A stretch of DNA of 64,000 bases. Origin: Apoderus coryli. Taxonomy: Eukaryota > Arthropoda > Insecta > Coleoptera > Attelabidae. A model generated the notes under the pieces. It was not told where the DNA came from. It saw only the letters and a program-made list of their open reading frames with translations, and ran no database searches. Shown here piece after piece: positions 15,301-24,300 of the stretch. Numbering within the stretch: position 1 is the stretch's first letter; the number at the start of each line of letters is the position of its first letter. Both the position numbers and the translations under genes were made by a program. The stretch covers positions 3,462,760 to 3,526,759 of the forward strand of contig OU452205.1 in NCBI GenBank assembly GCA_911728435.2. The letters are read 5' to 3'.

Positions 15301-18300
15301 ATTTCAGAAATATTTGTGGTGTGTCATAGTGTTTGAAAACAGTCTTGAGTGGTGGTATCAGTTAAATGTTGACATGATTGGGTGATTTTTAATAATAATA
15401 ATAATAATAAACACAACAATAATAAAGACTATTAGTAAAAAAGACATTTATATAAAAGTTGAGCAGTGCTTCTTAACTTAACCTAAACGTAACTTATATT
15501 TTAGCTTAAACCTATCTGAAAATAGGTTTACATCGCTGGCCAAATTAAGTAGGTAGCTTATGTTTACAAATTAATTTGTTCTATTACGTGTCAGACAGCG
15601 CTATTAAACGAAAACCCCTGTAAACTTTTTATATTCTCCGGTAGAGCGTTGTAATATTTTGAAACCGTATAGGAAAATGACCGTTCAAAGATTGATGTTG
15701 AGTCTAGCGGTGGCGTAATGACAGTTTTATGAGGAATATTCACATCATACATCGATCCCAGGAACTTCAATCTTTCATATAAGTATTCCGCCTATTTCCC
15801 CATCTGATGATTTTTATTAATCAAAATTAGTGAATGAAAAACCGACGCTGTTTCATTCTTAACCAGCCGATTTCCTTAATCTTATTGCTAGCCTCTTTCA
15901 CCCCTACGAATTCCACATACAAGCCGTGTGCCTGAATTCTGCATCAACTGAATCCTGTTCTCAGCAATTTTAGTCAAACAAGGACCATATATCTATTGTC
16001 AATAATATAACCCCTAGCTGATTGCGTTATCATGCTATCTGGCCACAAGACAACTTGTGTTTATGTTTTACTTTCATTTAGTTTAAAAACATATTAGATA
16101 CTGCCATTTCGTAATATAAATTTTACGGTTATACAAATAGTTGTTATAAACGTAAAATTATCTAGTATTCATCTTTATTTTTACTTATTACTCACTTAAC
16201 AGGATCTGTGGGGAAGCGAAAAAAATGTTTAGAGCAAGTGTACCGCTTATTGGGACAACATTTTGCAGCACACACATGTCCTACCTGATTGTTCATTGTA
16301 TTAATCATAAGATACGTTAATAAAAATAAAATCCTTTTAATTCTCACGAACACTATACCAAAAACACAGAATTAGATTACAAACACAATATTTATTTATC
16401 TCGTACACGCCGACAATGAACTATATATTGAACACAGGAGTGAACGGTATCTATCTACGTCAATGCGATTATTGTGACGTTTTAACCCATAATGGCGGCA
16501 TGCGCGACGATATGCGCAGGACGGCTCGCAAGCGGAAAGTCAGAATACTGTCGGCGTGTACGAAATAAGAGATAAATAAATATTGTGTTTGTAATCTGAT
16601 TCTATGTTTCGTGTGTTTTCAGTATAGCGTACGTGAGAATTAAAATGATTTTATTTTTATTTACATGTCTTGTGATTAATACAATGAAAAATCAGAGTGG
16701 ACATGTGTGTTCTGCAAATCGTTGCCCCAATAATAACGTTCCGCATTGTATAAAAGCATTAAGAAAGATGCTCCTCAAGTATGATTTCTATTATGATGTA
16801 AACATTATTTCTTTGAAGTTTATAAAAATGCTTTATGAGCACGATATACAAAATCAAATTAGAGCAGCACCTAAGTTAACAAAATCGCATATGATTTCCA
16901 GCAGTATCGAGAAAATGAAAGTAAAATATGCCACACAATTATTTAGTGCGATGTTATAAATATATGGTCCTTGTTTGACTAAAATTGATGTGAACAGGAT
17001 TCAGTTTATGCAGAATTCATGCAATGGAATAAAACAACGTCGGATCTTGCATTCACTAATTTAGTTTAATAAAATCATCAGGAAAAAGCCGGAATACTTA
17101 TATGAAAGATTGAAGTTCCGGGGACCTGCTCTAAACATTTTGTTTTGCCTCCCCAAAGATCCTGTTAGGTGATTAATAAGAAAAAATAATTAAATTTTGG
17201 TTAAGTTAGGAAGCACTGCTTCAAGTCCACCTTTTGTAAAAATGTCTTTTTTTACATAAAGTCTTTATTATTAAAAATCGGCCAATCATGTCAACATTTA
17301 ACTGACGACACCACTCAATCACAGTATAATGTGCTGTGACTCAAGGATGTTTTCAATCACTATGACACACCACAAATATTCTTGAAATTGACAGCGATAT
17401 TATTATGTACTTAAATATTTTTACAAAAATGAAAATACAGTACTGTGGTTAGAAACTCAAAAACTATAATTATTTTTAGTCAGGACCTGACTTTTATCCT
17501 ATAATGGCGGCGTCATACATCACAGTTTGAAATTATTTAGTTGAAAGTGCCAACGTGGACTAGGAATGCTGTACTAACTCTCAACAAGGAACAAGTTAAT
17601 TCCATTTTTGCGCTGATAAACAATTTTCAAGTAAATTTAAACAACACCATTGGCAAAATGTTTGGTATAGAATGTGAAATAAAGAGCTGGCGCGTGTGTA
17701 AATATTGGGTACTAATAGTTGCCCTCGTATATTGGGGTTTTCCTTTTTAATTTTGACGTCGCGCAAACAGATGTCCATTTTAAAGATCATATTTCAACAT
17801 CTCATTTGTTAAATGGCTCAAAACTGTTTGGAAATCTGTAAAAATAAAATGTTTCTCTATCTCTCTGAAAGGACTAATTATTGATCGTGACTCGTATTAT
17901 ATTCACTGTGAACTGGGTACAGAAAAGAGTGGTATTTTCCGTCCAATACAAAATTTTAAATTACTAAATGCACATGTCATTCACTCTGTCTATTGGAATA
18001 CAATTTATGGTCGCTATTAGGATATCTATCATTCTATTTGATCGACTTTAATTATTTTAAAAGTAACAAACATGCCCCAGTTGAATGTATAATATCTATG
18101 TTACCTTAGAATGGTGTATACCGTTTTAACTGGGAACATTACATTAGCATTTTTGGGTGTTTTTGCCAGATCCGTTTGGTTGAATAACAAGAAGTCTAAA
18201 GTAAACAAAGAAACATTCTTTCTAACGGTATCAGCATTTCAAAGCAAGTTAGACAGTATCATTTCCAGGGGCGTCATGAGTAAACATTCCGTGAGGGTGA

Positions 18301-21300
18301 GGCTAGGATTTACTGTATCAAAATTGCAGCAAATGTAACTGTTTTTAGATTAAAATATTGTTATATTAGTTGGTAAATGAAAAGGCTGTCGCATCCACTA
18401 AATTGCTTTAATCAATAAAACATGTTCCGACTTTAGCTAGGGTCATCATCATTAGTTGAGTAGAACAATTACATAGCTACAAATTATCGCCCCATTTCCA
18501 TCATTCCCAATTTCTCAAAGGTTTTTGAGAAGGTGTTGCATGATCAAATGTTTACTCACATTAAGAATTTGATCATTGAGGAACAGCATGGCTTTTTTTC
18601 AGAAGCGATCCACAGCCACCAATATGACCGAGTTTATGCAGACTGCGTTTCCGGCTTTGGGCAAACGAATGCAAATAGACACTATTTACACGGATTCCTC
18701 TAAAGCATTCGATAGATTGGATCATACAATTTTAACAACAAAATTAGTTAATATGGGATTTAGTCTGGAAGTGGGAGAATTTATGAATTCATATTTGCGC
18801 TCTCGATCGTCATACGTGGAGTATGGAGGGTTCAGGTCCGACAGGGGAATATTCTGGCTCCATTGTTATTTTCAATTTACATTAATGATATCACAGCTAA
18901 TCTTCAGTCTATTGTTTGCTGATGACCTGAAGATATTCCGCATCATAGAGGACCGCAGCGATTGTCTCCGATTACAGGAGGACCTAGATGAGTTGGATCG
19001 ATAGTGTACTTTCAATGGAATTCCACTCAATAAAAGCAAATGTAAATCCGTAACATTTACCAAACAACGGAGTCCCATTGAATGGCATTATAACATTGGC
19101 GGTGCCGTCCTTGAAAAGTGCGAGAGTCTGCGGGATCTGGGTGTTTGGGTTGATAGTGATTTATCCTTCAACCGTCACATTCAAGAAATTACTCGGGATT
19201 CCGGAGCGTACCCTGTTTGGTATCTTTATACCAAACACTGGTTAGGTCCAAGCTGGAGTATGCATCTGTTGTATGGTCCCCAATCTACCAAGTATACATA
19301 AACCAGATTGAGAGCGTCTAGCGAAAATTTTTGAAATACCTCTATTTTAAAATTCACGGGAGGTACCCATGCAGGGGTTAAGATCATCGGTTGTTACTCT
19401 CGTGTTTCGGGTTTCAGTCATTGAATTCCAAATGAGTCTCTGCATTTCAGATATTTCTGTTCAAGATCTTGAATGCGGGTATCGATTGTTCTTGACTGTT
19501 GATGGATGTGGGCCTGAATGTGCCTCAATTCAATGCCCGATCTGTTAATCTGCTTCGCGTCCCGCAGACCCACACGGATTTTAAAGGTAGAGCTCCAATT
19601 CTGAGAGCTTGTCAGTTATGTAATGTGTATAATATTGATAAGGAAGTCAACTTCTTCAATGAGAAGTTATTTAAACGCACTCTGCATGACTATCTGCTGC
19701 AACTAAACATTTAAGATGAGTTATTCAATTAGTTTCACTTTAGGTTTTAAGTTATATACGAGTATATACGAGGTCTGTTCAAAAAGTACCCGGAATTCTC
19801 ATTTTTCTAAAAAAATATTTATTTATTCGTCTACATCTATATGGTCCCCTTCAAAGTAATCCCCCCTAGATATAATACACTTATGCCAGCGTTTTTTCCA
19901 GTCTTCGAAACACCCTTGATAGTCACTTTTTGTAATGCTCTGTAGAACTCTCAGCGATTCTGCCTTTATCTCTTCAATCGATGAAAAACGCTGTCCTTTC
20001 ATGGGTCTCTTCAACTTTGGGAACAGGAAAAAATCACACGGAGCGATATCTGGTGAATAAGGAGGTTGGGGCATGATTAAAGTCTTGTTTTTAGCCAAAA
20101 AATCACGAATAAGCAACGATGAATGAGCAGGTGCGTTATCGTGGTGCAAAACCCATGAATTGTTTTTTCATAAATCGGGGTGTTTTTTTCGAATTGCTTC
20201 ACGCAAACGTCGCATTACTTCAAGGTAATACTCCTTATTGACGGTTTGACCTTTTGGCAAGAATTCTTTATGCACTATGCCATTATAATCGAAGAAAACA
20301 GTAAGCAAAACCTTGACATTTGATCGAACTTGACGTGCTTTTTTCACTCTTGGTGACGTTGAGTGCTTCCACGTGGACGATTGTGCTTTTGTTTCGACAT
20401 CATAACCGTACACCCATGTTTCATCACCAGTTATTCAAGTAAATTTGGATCGTCGTTGACGTCGTTTAACAGCTCCTGAGCGATGGTAATGCGTTTGTTT
20501 TTTTGATCGAAATTCAGCAGTTTTGGAACGAATTTTGCTGCCACTCGTTTCATGCCCAAAACCTTTGAAAAAATATGATGGCATGACCCAACTGATATGC
20601 CAACTTCATCAGCAACTTCTCTAATTGTGATTCGGCGATCATCCATCATCATTTTTTCCACTTTTCCCACATTTTCATCGATTATTGACGTGCTGGGTCG
20701 ACCGGAGCGTTCGTCGTCTTCAACGTCTTCGCGGCCATCTTGGAAACGCTTATACCACTCGTAAACACTTGTTTTTTTCATAGCAGACTCACCGTAGGCT
20801 CTCTGTAACATTTCGCACACTTGGTTACACTTTATTTCATTTTTCACGCAAAATTTAATACAATTTCTTTGACTCTTCAATTCTTCCATTGTTTAAACTA
20901 ACAAAAATCGCCGAGCTCAAAAAAACACGTCTACACCAGCCGCTACAAGACAGAATGTAAACAATGAATACAGCTGAAAATTTCACCATACATTAGGGAC
21001 ATGTGTACCAACACAATAAAAAAAAAAATTCCGGGAACTTTTTGAACAGACCTCGTATGTTATGTAAATTAAATAATATTGTTATAGAAATCCGTAATGT
21101 ATATAGAAATGCCGCTAATAACCAAAATGGTTGATGCGGTTAATGAAATACAAAAAAATGTTAATTTCTGGTGTAAAGAACATAAATATATCGCTGAGCA
21201 TAATATAGTGTTTTGAGATGAGAATCGTTTACAAGTGTGGCGTAAGACAAAATCAAATTTCCCGCAGTTTTGAAACGCTTCGTGCTAATCTCACCCCATA

Positions 21301-24300
21301 TACTCTAATTATACAACTTTTCAATGTATTTTCGTAAAGCCTTGTATTCACATTTTGTTTTATGCTTTAATCCAATAATAATATTGAAGCTTGTTAACCC
21401 TTTAGAAATATAATAGCACCGTGATAGTAATTGACCGCCGAACAATAGTTTAAATTCAAATTACCTATACATTCAGTTTCCACAGTGCCATAGTGATTAG
21501 GCTGACAAACGTCACAAGTAAATCCTGCAATGCCTGGATGACAGTTGCATTGGCCAGTCGCTTGATCACAAAAGCTGTCCCGTGAACCGTATTCATTGCA
21601 ATGGCATTTCACGCAGTCCATGTTGGAGTTCTTCCAATACCCTGCCTTAAATCAGTAAATTAACCAAACGTTAGCTTTTATTGTCACACACACGAGCGTA
21701 GTAAATATAAAATAAACTTAACAATCATCAACACTGAAATTGTTTTTATAAGTCTATCTAAAACTTATGTAGAGGGTGGTGCAAATTGGGCAATTTTGAT
21801 AGGAAAAACCTATTTCTAGAGGAATTAGAAGAAAACTAACCTACTCGATTTTCAAACGTAATCATCGAAAAATTACAATTTAGGTTTTTTTCATGGTTAG
21901 ACGTCCTCAATTAGCTCACAAATTTTGACCAACCTTTTTAGAAATTCCTTGTATATATTTGGAAAGGTAATTTAATTGTTTGTTTGAATGAAAGACGTCT
22001 ACTCCACAAAAAATCTTTATATATACGTTAAAACTGTTTATGAATCGCCAGACATGTTTCGGACTACAACGTCCATCATCAGTGGCTAAGGAACCTTATA
22101 TAATTCGGTTAGATGAGGGGGTCAAACTTCATATGAACTTAGAATAGGGTACTTTTACATTGATCTTCAATTCAAACGTCTATACAATGTCATTTTATGG
22201 AAATTTGTTTTTTAGAAATTGAACATAATAAAATATAAAATATATAGGTATTTATAGGTTATTATGTTCAATTTCTAAAAAACAAATTTCCATAAAATGA
22301 CATTGTATAGACGTTTGAATTGAAGATCAATGTAAAAGTACCCTATTCTAAGTTCATATGAAGTTTGACCCCCTCATCTAACCGAATTATATAAGGTTCC
22401 TTAGCCACTGATGATGGACGTTGTAGTCCGAAACATGTCTGGCGATTCATAAACAGTTTTAACGTATATATAAAGATTTTTTGTGGAGTAGACGTCTTTC
22501 ATTCAAACAACAACATTCACTCCTCGATCGATGGATTACTTCAGAAAAAAAAAGGTAATTTAATTTCTAAAACGCATATAAGTGTCGCCAAGGACATTTA
22601 TGGTTTTAGTAACTCTCTTATTAAAAAAATTAAATATGGCCTAATAAGACCATTAGCCATGATTATCAATAAATGTTTTGATCTTCAAGAATTTCCAAGT
22701 AAATTAAAATTAACTAAAGTAACACCTATTCACAAGAAAGGAGATCTGGGAAAGGTAAACAATTATCGTCTGATCTCTATTATACCAATCCTCTCAAAGC
22801 CAATAGAGCTTGCTTTTAATAATAGGCTATATAGTTTTCTGGATAAGAATAAACTGCTTTCAGACACACAGTATGGATATCGATAGCAAAAGATATACCA
22901 AGCAGGCATTGATGAGGTTAGTGCAGTCTATAGTGGGTGCAATGGAACAAGGACACATTCTGACGGCTGTATTTTGCGAGCTTTCTAGAGCATTTGACTG
23001 TGTTTCTCATGCGATTCTCTTAAAGAAACTTCCCCTATATGGCATTAGATCATACTTGAGTGATCGACATCAGTTAGTTGACTATATGGGAGAGAGGTTT
23101 GAAGTAAGGCCTGTGACAACCGTGGTACCCCAGGGCTCAATTCTTGGTCCACTTTTATTTATTATATATGTCAACGACTTATCATCTTTTTTGAGGGATA
23201 CTCAAGTAATTCAGTATGCAGACGACACCACAATTTACCAGGCTTCTGAGGATTTTAATAACATAATCCAAACCAAATTAAAAAGTGCTGAGAATTGGTT
23301 TGCCTCTAACGGACTGTCTCTTACCTTCTCGAAAACGGAGAGGATTGATTTTACACTAAGGAAAAATTTTACTAGCAAACACAATACTTATAAGTTTCTT
23401 GGAGTAATTGTAGACCCAAAATTGACATGGAAAGATCAGATCGATTGCCTTGCCAAAAAATTGTCCAGTGTGGTTTATCTCTTGCGAAAACTATCGACTA
23501 CATGTTCACAAGAAGTCTTCCGTTGTGCATATATGGGATACTTTCAGGGCCTAATTAGTTATAGCGTTCTGTTTTGGGGCAAGGCACCGCAATGGCAAAT
23601 TATCTTTAAAATTCAAAAGGCAGCTGTAAGAGTAATGGTTAAGGCTAACCCTTCTTTAAAAAATTAAATATTTTAACAGTTCCTGCTCTGTATATTTGGC
23701 AATGCATTTTTTATATTAGGGAAAATCTCAATACTTTAATAAGTCATGAGGATCTACACTGTTATGAAACGCGGCATAAGAAAAACCTGTGTCTGCCCCG
23801 CACAGATTAGCTTTGACAGATCGACAGCTTCAGGTTGTGGCCGTTAGGTTCTATAATCACCTCCCTCGTCAGATAAAAGGTATTGCGAACAACAATAAAT
23901 TTAAAGTTGAAGTGAAAAAACAACTTCTTGATATTGTCCCATATGACTATGCTGACTATCTCACCTACAAATTTTGAGTGAATTTTTTACACTCTAGTGC
24001 TTTGTTAATCTTAAGTTATATTATAGTTTGTTGATTGTTGTTGTAATATTTGAATTGTGCCCCTTTAGACTATTTATTGAAGTTTTAAGTGACTTTTATG
24101 TACTTTGTTTTACTGTTTTGTATTTGTCCTATTTACACACGCATTTGTTGTTTGAGTATTTTGTTTGTTTATATTGTATTTTTATTTATGTACATACTGA
24201 ATGTGACGATGCCAATAACTATTGTGTTATATAGGCAAATAAAGCATTATTATTATTATTATGCGAAAATATACAGGGTAGTCCATAAGAAAAATTACAA

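Larger units (their letters stand above)
15133..17525. repeat. 2.4-kb inverted duplication of a composite transposon
   Basis: The left arm (about 15250-16415) is mirrored by the right arm (about 16549-17445). Inner edges share CGTACACGCCGACA on opposite strands. The 133-bp spacer (16416-16548) is itself an inverted copy of the left outer end (15133-15250: CAGTATTCCGACTCTCCGC...). Both arms carry the same junction between a P-like transposase fragment and a LINE 3' fragment. The right arm is shorter because of internal deletions. An (AAT)n run occurs at 15391-15410. Confidence 0.75.
21980..22510. repeat. Palindromic element with two hammerhead motifs (copy 2)
   Basis: Two arms of 252 bp (21980-22231 and 22259-22510) appear identical base for base by eye and flank a 27-bp AT-rich spacer. 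Each arm contains, from the outer edge inward: ATTCAAACAA, GTAGACGTCTTT next to GTGGAG, a hammerhead motif, and AT-rich sequence. Right of the palindrome come CAACATTCACTCCTCG and ATGGATTACTTC followed by an A-run (to about 22553). Identical arms suggest recent formation or gene conversion. Confidence 0.9.

Noticed and set aside
16633..16700. Signal-peptide-like N-terminus on a short plus-strand frame
   Set aside because: The later part of the frame matches a P-type transposase fragment, and the region lies in an inverted duplication, so the hydrophobic start is probably chance translation.
22560..24262. LINE as the coding part of the neighbouring hammerhead element
   Set aside because: Its Y-A-D-D reverse transcriptase and (ATT)n 3' end are those of a CR1-like LINE, not of a Penelope-like element, so the contact is most likely a chance insertion.
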